This document shows, piece after piece, positions 1 through 13,679 of a stretch of 64,000 nucleotides of DNA; position 1 is the stretch's first letter, and every line of letters starts with the position of its first letter. Under the pieces are notes generated by a model. The model searched no databases, had not been told where the DNA came from, and was given only the letters and a program-made list of their open reading frames with translations. A program made the position numbers and the translations under genes. This DNA comes from Onchocerca lupi (taxonomy: Eukaryota > Nematoda > Chromadorea > Rhabditida > Onchocercidae): positions 62,001 through 126,000 of the forward strand of contig JAOVVO010000116.1 of assembly GCA_028564675.1 (NCBI GenBank). Direction: 5' to 3'.

Positions 1-382
1 CCTATTCCGTTTCATGATTGTCAAAAATAAGAGCTAGTTCTAGTTAATCATTAAATTATTAATTATTAATTAATCAAACAAAAATGTAAAAATAATTATC
101 GAAAATAAAGTATATTTATATTAAAAGAAAAAAATTGATGATAATGATGATTAATTCTAAAGGTATTTCTTGCGAAAAAGAATTATTTCTTCAAAAAAAA
201 AAAAAATCATTGGTAAGATAATTATTTCTTTGTTGCATATTAAACAAATATATTTTTATTTTACTTCATAAAATCGATATTTTCTATGCTTTATTATATT
301 GCAATCATATGCTGCATTATAATATGTCTATTAAAAATATATAAATTAATATTATTCGATTTCCTATTAATTTTCATTTTAG
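1..382. other. Intronic or upstream DNA of truncated PiT gene
   Basis: AT-rich sequence before the first exon I can support. In the convergent paralogue the matching intron is about 360 bases long and the preceding exon encodes a membrane segment. That exon is therefore expected just outside the left edge. I see no convincing exon here. Confidence 0.5.
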
Positions 383-3300
383 AAAAATCCATTCGAATGC
401 GGTTTACGAGCTTTACCATTCTTCTATTGGTTCTGTATTGCTTTCAATGCTTTTGCTGTCAGTTTTCAAGGCTCTAAGCGTTCGTTCATTTTTTTTTTCT
501 ATACTCGAAAAAATAAATTGTCAATTTGATTGTTGAAAAATTTTACATTTTTCTACTAATTTTTTGTCAGAAAAATTTCAATGTTTTATTTTGCAACCAT
601 TGCTTTTTTTTTTTTCATCATTTCCATTTCGATATTGGCCAGTAATATGCGTTGTTTCAATCCTGGGCTTATATCTGGCCTTGGCCTTGATTCTTTTATC
701 AACAATTACAATCTATTATTTAACAATTTAACTAAGTAATTTTTCAGTCTTACATTTGGCCAGTTTATCGCTTTGGTTGTGCCTATTAATCAGTGCCGCA
801 ATAGCTACCATTGCTGCGTTTGCTATCCATTTTTTGATGGTACCACAACTAAGAAGATGGATTGAAAGTAAAACTTTTTTATAAGAGGTCTAGAATTCGT
901 CATCATTTTTTTGTAAATTTAACTGGCGGTGTAGGATCATGCGGTAACATAATTATAATTTTCAATTTTAAATAGATTATTGAATATTTCATATATTATT
1001 TTGATAAATATTTATTATAAGAATTTATTATTTCATTTAAAATGCTACAAAATTAGGTTTGATTACTGATTGGTACTTTTTTATTTTGTAGATAAAGAAG
1101 CTGCAAAAGTCGATGGACCTGCTGCAATTGATCTCTCGAACATCAGCGGACAAGTTCCAATAAAGATTAAACGTATCTTTAATTATTTTATTCGCACTAA
1201 TTCTTAATTTCTCATATGACTAATTTAAATTATTTAAGCAATAAATAATTAGTACTAGACTAAAAGTGCATGAAAAAGTAGAATCAGAATTCAAAAAAAA
1301 TTGTTTTTCTGTAGGAATGGAATAGAGAATTAAAAAATTTTTTGCAAAAAGTAGCACTAAATTTCCAAATTGAAATCTTTGGATGATCAGAAAAAGTATT
1401 TTTTATTTTTTTGTTTGAATTTTTCTATTTATTTTTTATTTTTTTGAATATATTTTTGGATTATTTTTTTCGTCAGCTTTTATTCATGAGAAAACTTGTT
1501 AGTCCAGAAAGTCAAGTTATAGCAACTTAATTTCCTCAGGTTGAACTTTTCAGAGGGAATCGTGAAAATCTTCGTTCCACACAATAATGGTTTACATCCG
1601 GATGAAATGAATGGTAAAATAGTAATCGAAAAAAAAAGCCCAGTTTCAGGTACATTTATGATAATGATAAGAAAATATGTTTATTTTGATATTAATATCT
1701 AAATATTTACTTATATTTCCATTTTTCAGTTTTAAGAAGTTTTATGAAATGGTTTCTACCGGATAAAAAATTTGAACCTGATTCGAAAACTATGCTTGTT
1801 TTTGGTTCCATTCAAGCCTTTACTGCATGTTTCGAAGGTTTTGCTCATGGTGCAAATGATGTCGCGTAAGTGAATTTTATCGAAATTAATAGGAATAAAT
1901 TAAATTTATAAGAATAAGTTTCTCTTAACGAAGCAAAAAGAAAATTTTGAATTTATTCTGAAGGAAACTTTTCTATGAATTAGAAATTTTGTCATTTAAT
2001 GTTTAATTTGAAATGAAAGGTTGTAGATAGGGTAGGAAATTTTCATATTTTTGAAATTTTAATTAAAAATTGAAGAGAAATATTGTTTCATTTTTCAATT
2101 TCCAGCAATGCAATAGCACCGCTGGTAGCACTTTTATCAATTTACACTGCGATGGATGTACAACAAGAAGGTGAAACACCAATTTATGTTTTAATGTACG
2201 GTGTATTAGCAATATGTGTTGGTTTGGTAGCACTTGGACATAAAGTTATTCGTACCGTTGGCTCCGAAATGTCAAATATTAATCCAGTCAGGTTAGAATG
2301 TTTACTTTTTTTCTCTTTTTAGTAAAATAAACTTATTAATTTTAGATAATCTTGATAAAAACTTGTTGGTATTTATGTTTTGTAAATAATTTTTTTTTTT
2401 TTTGTTATTTTAAAGTTTTATTTCAAGTTAACTTTTAGTAATATGATTTGAAATGTATCAATTTGACAAATTTCAAATCTTCCAATTCTTTTATGATAGA
2501 ATTAATGTGATAAAATTATAGTGGCTTTACGATTGAATTTGGTGCTGCGGTAACAGCTCTGTTGGCAAGCAAAGCTGGATTACCGATTAGTACAACACAT
2601 TGCTTGGTAACGAGATTTTTTATGAAGAATTTTTAAGAAAATTTAAAAAAATCAGAAAAATCAATAGTTCAGTTGAATAGCTGTATTATAATCAAATTTC
2701 AAATTTATTTCATCGTAATATGATAAACCGGATGATTTTCCAGAATCTTGTGAAAAAAAAAAAGGCGAGGATTAAAAATAGATGACCATTAACAGGTAAT
2801 CAAAGAAAGCAAATTATTATCACTAATTTTAGTTCGGGAAATCATTCCTAGTAACCAAGTAATATTGCTGATAATATCCCATAAATGTTAAAAAATGACC
2901 TTAGTATAAAATCATTGGGATCAATCGATTTTAAAAATGGCATAACAAATCAGAAATACATAATTATTACCAAATTTCAAGAAATTGGATTTCAGGTTGG
3001 CAGTGTAGTTGCAGTTGGAATTCTCAAATCTCGCAGTGCTGGCGTTCGATGGAGTATTTTTCGAAATATCTTTTTATCATGGATTATTACTTTGCCTGTT
3101 TCAGGTAAGCAAATGAATTTCATTCTATTCTCTAGCACAGATTTCAAAGTAAAAGGCGAAAATGAAAATATGATTGGATCTTTGAGAATTATACGAAATA
3201 TGTGAAACTTTACAATCTAAGAATCATTCGATAAGTCACCGTATAAGTGTCGAGTATTTGCACAACATTTGAATATCCTATAAATAATTTTTTCAACCAT

Positions 3301-3548
3301 AGCTTCAAGAGTTTCATAATTAAATTTTAATTGAAGCATCATTTCTCGGAAATTTATGTCTTGTTTGTTGCCAAAATTTATGTTAAACTTGCTCTTAGCT
3401 TAAATGTTACTTCTCATTTCATTTTATTGCTTCAGAGTTGTTTAAAAAAAAAAAAAAAATATCTGTGCTGATAGCAATTTTACTAAGAGGCAATATTTCA
3501 GGTATAGTAGCAGCCGGATTGATGCTATTAATGAAGTTTTTCATATAA
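383..3548 (+). CDS. PiT/SLC20-type sodium-dependent phosphate transporter, 5'-truncated by window edge
   Basis: Exons 383-479, 748-867, 1092-1172, 1554-1649, 1730-1865, 2106-2291, 2522-2606, 2996-3104 and 3502-3548; phases agree and the visible part is 318 codons plus stop TAA. It starts in the first PHO4 half (FECGLRALPFFYWFCIAFN), passes a variable hydrophilic loop (1092-1649), then enters the second PHO4 half with the signature HGANDVANAIAPL, and later GFTIEFGAA and LPISTTHCL. Members carry inorganic phosphate with sodium across the plasma membrane through two inverted PHO4 repeats. The N-terminal half lies upstream of base 1. It converges on a paralogue at 5529-11552: most exons have the same length (97, 120, 136, 186, 85, 47), so the pair arose by duplication and inversion. 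The exons are open and spliceable, so I see no sign that it is a pseudogene. The loop exons are the least certain. Confidence 0.93.
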
Positions 3549-5528
3549 ATTCTAAATTCTGCATCACAAACCTCCTCAGATTCATACTCGGAAGAGGAAA
3601 AGCATCCCATAATAATATTTCTCGTCATTTTCTTATTACTTTGTTAAAACTTGAAATGTTGATTAATGATTAAAATTGATGATATTTTGCCACTTCGAAT
3701 GATAAATAAGATTTTGGAGTGCGATTGAAGGGGAACGAAAAATTTTTCAAAGAATTCATCGCTTTAATTGAAAAAATATAGAAAAGTAAAAATCGTAAGA
3801 ATTTAATGGCAAAAAATCTTATAAACTTTGAATTTTAAGTTTTATGAATTGGATTTTTATGATTACTTATCACTTGTGAAATATAAACATCTAAAGATAA
3901 TCAAAGGAAAAATAAATAAATAAAACAAGTAAATTTCAATGTGTAATATATGAAGTTAAAAATTTTTGAACATGGCAGAACAAATTAATGAAAAGAATCC
4001 AGTTTTTTTCTTCATTTATTGATCTGAATTTTTGCCATCTTATCGTAAAAATTTTTTAAATAAAATCGGAAATCAAAAATTTATTTAATTTCCAATTCGA
4101 TATTTCTCCATGTTTATTGTTGCAGTCTTATTTTAGTAATATCATTCAATCTTAATTCAAACAAAAGATTGCTATAAATTTGAAATATATTTATTCGATC
4201 TTTTTTTGATGGTTTGATGTCAGATCTCATAGCAATTTCTGGTTTCAATTTTCTTAATACTTTTATAATTTTAGAACTATGTCTTTGTGACTCAAGTTTT
4301 GTAAGTACAATAATAATATGCGTATGTATTTTCAATATGTGTCTTATTTGGCCAAAAACTCGTGATATGAAAACTATCCTAGACAAGAATTATTCTTGGC
4401 ATGGACTGGGCCATTCTGTTTTGTCCTTATTTTAGTGCAAGATCAAGGTCGAAAATAGCTTCAAGTTTAGAAGTAAAAGAGTGGAAGGAAGGGTAGAAAG
4501 TAAAGAAATGTTAGGTAAAAAAGGAAACAACTAATTATCTTTGAAAGGAAATAATTAGGACCAATTAGCAACAAAGGATAGTCTTAAATTGCTTTAATAT
4601 ATCTACATGATAGTAGCAAAGTACAATGATCGCACATTGCTCTGTTAATTGTTTGTTTCGTATATTATAAATTGGTCTTATAAATTATAAAATATTCTCA
4701 TTCATTGATGTGTTACAAAGATTATGGGAATACTCATTAGATTGATTCTTTTGATGTATGGATTGTACGTACTATTGATTTTATTCTCTACAAAAGGTGT
4801 GAAATGCTTATATTTATTTTATAGTTTCTACAGCATTATGATTTCTGCAGTCTAGATTAGCAAGATTGTTCGGTTTTTAAAATGTTATATTAAAATGCTG
4901 AATCAGGTTTTGAATAAAATTCAATCGGGCCTTGCAATATTGATTAACTTATTTACATTTGTCTAACATCTTCATCAAATGTAGTTTACAATTGGAAATG
5001 GTAAGTAATTGGTAGATTATTGAAAATAGAACATTAATATGTTCATCGAGGTGGAAAAGCATATGTCATTCAAGATTTATACATTGAAAATTTTATCAAC
5101 AAGGTTTTAATTATTTCTAAAATTATTTAATTATTCAGCTCAGTGTACTTTGCAAAAGTGATCCAAATGAGTTCAGGGATACTATTTATCATTTATGGAC
5201 TTTTTTGAAAAAAGTTGGTATCATTAAATATCATATTATTCGGGATAAATTATTATTAATTAAAGCTATTCATTGGTGTTATAATTTTTAAACGAGATTT
5301 CTTAAAATTATAGAAAACTCTTCAAAAAGCAATTTATTCATTCGATCTCATCATTCATCATCTAAACTTAATTGAGCCAAAATTTCGGAAAAGATTTATA
5401 AAAAATGGCGCGCTTTTTTTTTATTGTATAAATTGAAATAAACAAAATACGGGTAAATTATTCAAATGTACAACAAAATAAAATATGTTTTCACATAACA
5501 CTGTGAACAAAAACATTCAATTATACAG
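3549..5528. other. Intergenic region between two convergent PiT genes
   Basis: About 2 kb of AT-rich sequence between the two stop codons. It should hold both 3' untranslated regions and polyadenylation sites. Reading frames on both strands around 4114-4435 lack recognisable motifs and I do not support a gene. Confidence 0.6.
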
Positions 5529-8500
5529 TCAGAGTGAAAACTTTAGAAGCAACATTAAACCCATTGCCATAAGACCTGAAATATTCAAAATTATGACAAG
5601 AATTATTAGTTTTTAACTTTCGGATAATAATAGTACTGGAAAATAAATTTCCGATCGGTTTTTCATGTCAGTTTTCCTAACAGAATTTTGAAAATCTATT
5701 ATCTTTGAACTTAATTTTTCTTTTATAAATTCTCTGATCTTTTGAGCATAGTTCCTAATTTGTCTTTTAAAAAAACTATGTGGCAAAATTTCCTGAAAGC
5801 AAATATCTCATCTTTCTATTGGAAAAAAAAATTTTTTTTGGAAAACTAGAAGTAACCTGAAATTGGCAAGGTTAAGATCCATGACAAGATAATATTTCGG
5901 AATATTGACCATCGAACTCCTTTTTTGTCACGTATCAATCCCACAAATACCACACTTCCAACCTAAAAAACATAGTAACTTTTCACTCATTTTTAAAATT
6001 TCTATTCTTTAAAAACGTTAAAATATTGAAAAAATTGGTTTATAATAGTGATCAAAGCAAACCAATGAATGGGTTGTACTGATTGGTAGACCAAGTTTAC
6101 TAGCTGTTAGCGAAGTTACTGCTGCACCGAATTCGATGGTAAAACCACTAAAATTTAGAATTCTATCTTTCTTTCCGAAATTTGTACAATTTTCTTTTAA
6201 ATTTTTACAATTCTAATTTTTGAATTCATATTTTAATTTTTAAAGCAGCTCCTACTTTAATATCCGTCAGTATAATCTTAGGTATAAATTGCTATGTTTT
6301 AAAATCAATCAGGATTTCAAGGTACATTGAAACAGAAAAACCTGGCAGCATTCACTGCAGACATATCAGTGCCAATAGTTCGTATCACTCGATGGCCAAG
6401 TATCACAAGGCCAACGCATATTGCAACTACACCATACAGTAATACATATATCGGTGTTTCATTTCGTTGTCGAACATCCAAATTAGTATAAATTGCTATC
6501 AATGCTGTCAACGGAGCTATTGCATTCCTGAAATACAAATTGTTGCATTCCTGAAATACAAAGTTGTTGCATTCCTGAAATGCAAAGTTATTGCATTCTT
6601 GAAATACACTGAACTTCCGAGACGCATCATTTAGACATTTTCCATTTCGTTGTCACATTAAACTATCAAATGAATTGATTTTGATCAGACAATTTTAATC
6701 TTTCAGATAGAGTACCACAATCTTCCCTAATCATTATACTTGAATAGTGATAATTTTCGAAATAGAAATGACAAATATGAATTTATTATGTGTTAAATGA
6801 TCTAAATATCAAATTGAATTCCAATATTTTCTCGAATATTTTGATGAAATTACAAAACGAGAATTACCCGACATCATTTGCACCATGCGCAAAGCCAGCG
6901 AAACACGCCGTAAAAGCTTGTATTGAACTGAAAATTTTCATTGTTCTGTCATCTGTCATATGTTTCTCAGCTGGTAATATCCATCGAACAAATTTCATTA
7001 CTGCTATAAAAGAAAATGCTAAGATTTATTAAGAATTTATAATTTGAAATATTCAGAATTTAAAAAATATAAAATATGCATTTGAGGAAAGGGATATTGG
7101 AAGATAGAAACAGAAAGAGTGGATGTAGTTTAGAACAAATAGGTGCTACAAGAGTCTTGATGATTAAACCGTTCTCGTTCGGTTTTCCGGAATTTATTTC
7201 TTGCCTTCTAATGGATGTCTTTCTAATCCGAGCGTCAAATATTATCGCTCCGTATGATAAGGATTAAATGAACGCTGACTCATCCCGAGAAAGAAGATAA
7301 AATTATCCGGAAAGTTAAGATGTGATAGTGATAAGATATGAATAACCTCTAACCATTATCAGTCAACTTTGACTGGAACTTTCCTTCTTCGTTTTTTCTC
7401 ATTGTACTGTCAACGATTTTATCATCTGAAAAATTTCAGCCTGGATTATTCTTTCCTGAATAAAAGCGAAAATTTTAACTCAAATTATTAAACAAAATTA
7501 ATGAAAATCAGAAATTGTAAAGTAAAAAATGAAACCTGCAAATCAAAATATGAAATTTAACATTTCAAGAAACAAGTAAATTTTTATCTTTTGTAGTATG
7601 ACAGGAAAAAAAAAAACATTTCTAGTTGACATTTTGCTAGAAAAAATACATGTCTTGCATTGTTAATTCTTTTGTTAATTGCAACTCATCCCTTATCCTC
7701 ATCTTAAAAAGTTATCAGATAATCAGGAAATTTTCATTGCAAAATTGCTTATTTACGATACTAATTCAATTACGGAATTAATCTGACATTCCGGGAAAAA
7801 AAAACATGAGAATATATCAGACAAATATCAAAGTGACACATGATTTTTCGTATTGAACATAACTTTTCTGAACTTTTATCAAATTAATATTGCTTAAAGC
7901 CATTTTTGATTTCTGCCAGTTCCTTATCAAATCAGAACAATTATTTGAATGACTATGATACTTTCGAACTATTTGTCTATATCGATAGTGAATCACTTGT
8001 TATAGACGGCATCAATAATATCAATGATTATCAATGACTATAAGAACAGTTTTGATGTAAAAATTCTGTAAAAAAAAAACATAATTCATGTAAAAAACAT
8101 AATTCCTTTTTTTTTTTTTTTAATACTTTTAAGAAAATTATTTTCCAGTTCTTCTCTTCTCTCTTTGTTTTTCATTTCACAATTTGTGAAGATAAGAAAA
8201 TGGCACAAAAATAAATGTGCAACAAACTTTCATTTTAATTTCACAGCACATTCCTAATATGTTATTTGTGGAAAGAAAATTTTTGGTGTGATAATTAAAC
8301 CGTCAATGTATTTATGGAAAGATAACCTTCAGCAAAAGAAAAAACACTTTCTGTCTTTGATGCTTGGTGTCTTTGATGTAAGATATTATCTTGAACTTGA
8401 ATTCCACCACTTATAGTTTGCACTTCAAATGAATCTTCTCTGGCTGTATCACTGCTAAGTGTATCTATGAAATTTTAAGATTATCAAAAAAATGAAGATT

Positions 8501-11500
8501 TAAAATATATTTGGATTTAATTTTAAATAAAAAAAGAAACAAGCAAACAATTCATATTAATCCTATCCATCAGAATTTTGTTGCGAATCTAGAATCTGCT
8601 ATTATTTGTAAAACAACCGTGTGATATGAAGGAATCCAGGTTCTTGAAGTTTGAAATAAGTTGGGAAAATGACAGATGAAAAAGCTTGAAGAATATATAG
8701 TATCGATAAATCTATTACATAAAATTGTTTGTCGGCTGCTATCGTAAATTTTTCTAGGGAACTGTCGAACTTTAGAAGTTTTTAGAATATTCAAGGACAT
8801 TATCATCAGGAAAACGAATTATGCAAAAGGATTAATTTCATTAATTTTGATTTTAAATTTAGAAATCTTAAATATAAAGATGGTTTCGAAATGAAAATAG
8901 TGCTTCTGAAACAGAGAATTGAATGAAATTTACTGTTTATCCAAACTTTCAATTTCGGTGACAAAAAAAAATGAATGACGATCGAGCCAACTGTTGCACA
9001 TCCAACACTTACTAATGCGCATAACCACAGCGGCAATTTTGATAAGTGAAGTACTGCAAATACAATCAGTTATCAAGATTTATCAAAGTCAATCATTTCA
9101 TTTCGTTATCTTTAAATCCATTTAGGAAAAATAAGGAAAGAAAAATTGAGGGAATAAAGATGCGAAAAATACGAAGTAATTGATGTGTATGTTAAATATT
9201 ACGTACATTTAGATCCATGATAACTGACCGTAAAGACATTAAATGCGATACAAAGCCAATAAAATATTGGCAAAATTCTCAAACCATAGCGAAATGGATT
9301 TTCCTGAAATAAAATATGAAATAATATCTAAAATTTATGGAAATAATTAGCCCAACACAGTTCCGGAATTGAGTATTTTAGAGAAACAAATATATTGAAT
9401 GTTTTCAAGCTTAATTCCTATCTAAAATTTGTCTCAAAATAAAGCAAAGCAAGATTTATAAGATCAAAATAGAAAATTAAGGCTTGGATGAAATGTATTG
9501 AAATAAATGTACTGGTATCTTGAAATGCCTTATTCGATATGAAGCAACATTTTACTGAATATTCGAAATAATTTAGAGTATGAAGAGAAAAAAAAAATGA
9601 GATCCAAAAATTATCAAATAGTGTAGATTGTTTCGAATATTCAGTGAAAAAAGTAGTAAACTCACCCGTCTGAGAACTGAATGATCAACAATAATGTAGA
9701 GAAGAGCTGATACGACACCGGATAATATTGGTGACAAAAACCATGAAGCAACTATTTCAGTAAAAGAAAAGAAATCACAATTCGAAATAATAAAATGTAA
9801 TTTCTGAATTACATTGATGGTGAATTTTATGTAATTAATGTAAATTATAAAGTTTTGATTAGCACGTTCAGATTTTTTGTGCAGCGCAAGAAGAAATCTA
9901 ACAAAGTGTACCAATCAAAACCTCATATTTATATTAATTCCGTAATATCATTTCCTCTTCCAAAAAAAATAACAAACTATTATTCTTGCAATGAATACTA
10001 TCTTATGTATCATGATGAAAACTAAAACATAAATTTTATATTTGTAACTATGAATCATTCTAGCAATTATTCTCCTATATCACAAAGGTATTAAAATAAA
10101 TTATAAATTTAAAATTTCTTAAAATTTCAAAAAAAAAAAAAATTATACCAATATGAATAATTTTTTTCCATTGTATTCCGACAAAACCTCTTGTCAATAA
10201 ACCGAATCCTACGGTTGCTCCAGTAATACTATGCGTTGATGACACAGGTAAACGAGCAAATGTAGCAACTAATAACCATAATGAGCAACCTATGAATCAA
10301 TTTATTGCTATTAATCGATAATTGATGTTTTTACTTTTACAACTGTTAAGTTTTCTTCAAAAATTTACCTCCAAGAATGGCAATTTGTCCAACAAAAATC
10401 TCTTTTGGCTTATCGACATATAAAGTTAGATCGATAACACCTTTACGTACAGTATCCGTTACATTGTAACCTGAAATAAGATAATATTTAAGTGATTAGA
10501 TCTTTGCCTCAAAAAAAGGTTCAATTTATATAATTCTTCTTGACTGAAATAAATAGAAGCTATCACTTTTTAGCTTCTGCAAATACTATTTACCCAACAT
10601 TGATACTTCTAAACCGTTTATAATACTTTGAAATATTTTGTTTACTCATTAATGCCACCAACAAAAAAAATCCATATTTCTTATTATTATATAATCTTTA
10701 TCAAATATGATAAATAACAATAGTAATTGGTACAATTCCAAATATTAAAATTTTTTAATATTTTTAGAATAAAAAAAAAGAAAGAAAAAAACTCGAAAAG
10801 TCTAAAAAAGTCCTCTTGTTGGAATGAAAAAAAAAAGAAAAATTTAAAAAGTTCTCTTGTTGAAATGAAACCAAAAAAAGTGTGACATCTGAAGAATGTC
10901 GAAGTGACATTTCATTTATCGAAAAGTGGTAAAATTAATTGTTAATTAATTAGTAAGATTTACCAATAAGTAATGCTCCAAGTGTTTCAAAAATGACTGC
11001 AAGCATATAAGCTTGCCGTAAAGTTAGAACTTTGCTACCAACTGATGTACCAAATGCATTTGCAACATCGTTTGCACCCATTGCAAAACCAAGCAGAAAA
11101 GCCAAAATTATACCCAACATTAATGCCCATAATACATCATTCTGAATTAATGATTTCAATCAAAAAAAGTGAAATTTAACAAAAAAATTTGATTAAAGCT
11201 TTCCGAAAAAAAAACTTTCATAGGAGATAAATTGAATGATTGAATATAAATTTTCTTTTTTAAAAATGATCTTCATCTGTTGGGAAAAAATTCGCTAACT
11301 TTTGTAAGCGAAGGATGCATAAAGCATAAATTATAACCAAAAAATTCAATTAATTAATAACCTTTTATATATTATTTACTATCAGGAAACTCTCATAATT
11401 TATAATATTGCCAAAAATTGCAATCATTAAATTCATTAAACCTTAACTGGGAGAAAACTTTTTTAAAAACAAACCCGAAATGCAGCTACAAGTGTAGCTG

Positions 11501-11552
11501 ATATTGTAGAAGAAAATGGTATTAAAGATGTTGTCATCATTAATGTTGACAT
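5529..11552 (-). CDS. PiT/SLC20-type sodium-dependent phosphate transporter, complete
   Basis: Fourteen exons, 5' to 3': 11552-11475, 11141-10964, 10470-10369, 10289-10149, 9751-9666, 9303-9207, 9053-8934, 8464-8327, 7425-7354, 7003-6868, 6527-6342, 6147-6063, 5962-5857 and 5575-5529. They total 1572 bases, 523 aa plus TGA. The ATG at 11552 is preceded by an in-frame TAA and gives a short N-terminus as in animal PiT proteins. N-terminal PHO4 signature GANDVANAFG is at residues 48-57, followed by LPVSSTHSITGATVGFG. The C-terminal signature HGANDVGNAIAPL begins at residue 377, followed by LPISTTHSL. A hydrophilic loop (roughly residues 265-340) separates the halves. Predicted role: sodium-coupled phosphate uptake at the plasma membrane. 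The second signature has Gly where copy 1 has Ala; this position varies in the family, so I do not infer loss of function. The acceptor of exon 11 lies beside a short tandem repeat. Confidence 0.95.
6520..6603 (-). repeat. Tandem ~24-bp repeat duplicating a 3' splice site
   Basis: On the minus strand the sequence TATTTCAGGAATGCAA, which is the acceptor and first bases of PiT exon 11 (exon start 6527), recurs immediately upstream. Near-identical acceptors would start exons at 6550 and 6574, and a fourth copy near 6598 has a mutated AG context (TTTCAAGAATGCAA). Spacings are 23 and 24 bases. Only the exon start at 6527 keeps the conserved GNAIAPL reading at normal length. Confidence 0.85.
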
Positions 11553-12869
11553 CTTTCCGCGTTTTTAACCTTAAAAAAGAAACATAATTTGAGAATAATT
11601 TACCCGAGTGTTAAATAGCAGAAGCGATAAAAAAACTGATTCAAATAAAAGTGTAAGCTAAAACAATTTAAATCACAAATCAGTAAGATGGAAGTATTAC
11701 AATTTATTACATCAAAAATAAAAAAGGCAATTCATTACCAATAAAATTAATTGAAGTAAAAATTACTTAAATAATTTATTAATGCTATTAAGTCCATCAG
11801 TTGTAAGAAAAAATTAAAGAAAATGAGATATTTAAACCAAAATTTTTCTAAGAGATGATTTCAGTGAAAATGAAAAAGACAAAAATATTTAAACCAAAAC
11901 TTTATTTATTTTCAATGGCAAGAAGTGACAAATTATTTCAAAAATTTCCAGAAGCATAACTGTCATGATAGAAGAAAAAAAAATATCGACGATTTCGATT
12001 TATATATTTAAGAATACCAACTCCTCGAGCATAGAAGAAATGCAATATTATTCACGAACATTAAGTTATGGAAGACGAAAAAAATTTTCCAATTTGATTT
12101 ATCTTCAAACAAGTTATTCTACAAATTTTAATCAAATCCTTTATTTTGATTAAATCCTGCATGAAGCAAAGTTTATACCATTCATTAGAAGTTCATCTTC
12201 CTTTTCAGACCACCGACTTTTATGCATTGAAAAATTATAAATGATAATAATTTAATATATCTTAACACTTTTTAGCTCCTGCACTATTAACAGAATACTT
12301 AAAATCTTTTGGTTTTTTTATATACAAATTTTAAATGCAAAACTTCGAAAAATCTCAAACCATATTAAATAAATTTTACATGAAATACTCCTAACAAAGT
12401 TAATAAATAAAAGAAATCTTTTGCTAATCAAAAAAATTCGAGAATCTCAAAATTTTTAGTAAATTTTGAAAATTTATTACAAAGCAAAATATTATTGCAT
12501 GATAATAGTTTCAACAATGGTATTGAACGATAAGGACGACGAAAAGTTATTATTCTCTCTGTCTCTTAAATTAAATTAAAACAATGAAGGTATTGCTAAA
12601 GTAGTAATAGTAGTATTAGTAGTAAAGAAATAAGAATTTAATAGTTTGTTATACTTTTCAATAAAAAATGTTTTTCCTTCTATTGTTATTACTATTACTA
12701 CTACATTTCAGCAATATTTTTAAATTATTTTTTTGAAAAGAAGGAATTAATAGAAAGAATGATTTTTCCTTGCCCAAATCAGCATAATTTGTTAAGACTA
12801 TTGTCATGCAATTAATTCTATGCGAAACCTGCACTAATTTTCTTATATTATAGCTTATTTATTCAGCAA
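11553..12869. other. Gene-poor AT-rich region with imperfect hairpin
   Basis: No gene could be supported. Around 12588-12720 two arms, GGTATTGCTAAAGTAGTAAT and the complement of ATTACTACTACATTTCAGCA, form an imperfect inverted repeat rich in GTA/TAC triplets. This may be a degenerate hairpin element or two microsatellites in opposite orientation. Confidence 0.45.
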
Positions 12870-13215
12870 TCTACATAAATAAAAATGTAAATATTCCTTG
12901 TGGTTTTGACACAACTTTGCATTCGAAGAGGCGCGCATTTCTATATCTTTTTTTTTTACCTATCCATAAGGATAATCATATTTCCCGCCAAAACGTTCCG
13001 ATGAATAGATAAACAAAGTGAGGTCAACCAATCATTGATTCACTTTTAGCTAATAGTCAATAAATATTTTAGAGAAATAAAAATGTAAATATTCGTCATG
13101 GCCTTTGACACCACATTTCAAACTCTTCATGATTGATTTGAAAATGTGAAACAACTCTGCATTCAAATAGGCATGTGTTTTTGTATAGATATACTATTTT
13201 TTTTTTTACCTTTTT
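12870..13215 (-). repeat. Two degenerate copies of a dispersed coding-like repeat
   Basis: Copies at about 12876-12965 and 13072-13215 align with each other and with 63860-63990. On the minus strand they read MRASSNAKLCQN then HKEYLHFYL (first copy, internally shortened) and THAYLNAELFHIFKSI (second copy). The 63.9-kb copy reads NMLYSNASLCQNLKTI. The shared order is S/L-N-A, L, C/F, with tracts of T (plus strand) just beyond. Both copies here soon reach stops and lack the downstream exons, so they look like relics of the candidate gene at 63198-63954 or of a mobile element that carried it. Confidence 0.55.
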
Positions 13216-13439
13216 ACTTGTGACAGGTAAAAATAAGTGAGAGGATATTTTTATTTATACAGATGTAATGACATAAATAATGAAATACGGAAATTCAGCG
13301 AATACTGCCATAAATTAATAACAGTAATGACAAAATATCCGTTATCACATCTTATCGTTGGGACAGTAAGATTAAAGAGTATTTTCAGTTCGACAATTTC
13401 AACTGCAAAGAAAAAGAAAGTAAGATTATTTTGAAAGCG

Positions 13440-13640
13440 AAAGATCTCTTAAATATATGTATTAAATATCCGTCATATGCTTATATCTTATCATATGCAT
13501 GCCGTATATATATTACATACTTATCATACATTATTATTCCATACTTTATCATATTTCTCATGTATATTATCATATTTGTCATATATTTTTATATAATTAT
13601 TATATGCATATGGTATACATATAGTATACTATATGATACT
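13440..13640. repeat. ATATG/CATAT-rich low-complexity tract
   Basis: Repeated CATATG, TATCATA and TATATA motifs make a low-complexity, self-complementary stretch. It can be read in an open frame, but composition explains this and I do not call a gene. Confidence 0.5.
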
Positions 13641-13679
13641 ATAATTTTTACTGATAAATAAAATGATGTTTATAAAAAA

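Noticed and set aside
627..735. Hydrophobic reading FRYWPVICVVSILGLYLALA in the first PiT gene
   Set aside because: It ends at a stop, and the flanking exons 383-479 and 748-867 join in phase without it, exactly as in the paralogue. It is intronic.
6868..6876. Gly for Ala in the second PiT signature as a loss-of-function change
   Set aside because: Animal PiT proteins vary at this position (for example Ser), so the substitution alone says little.
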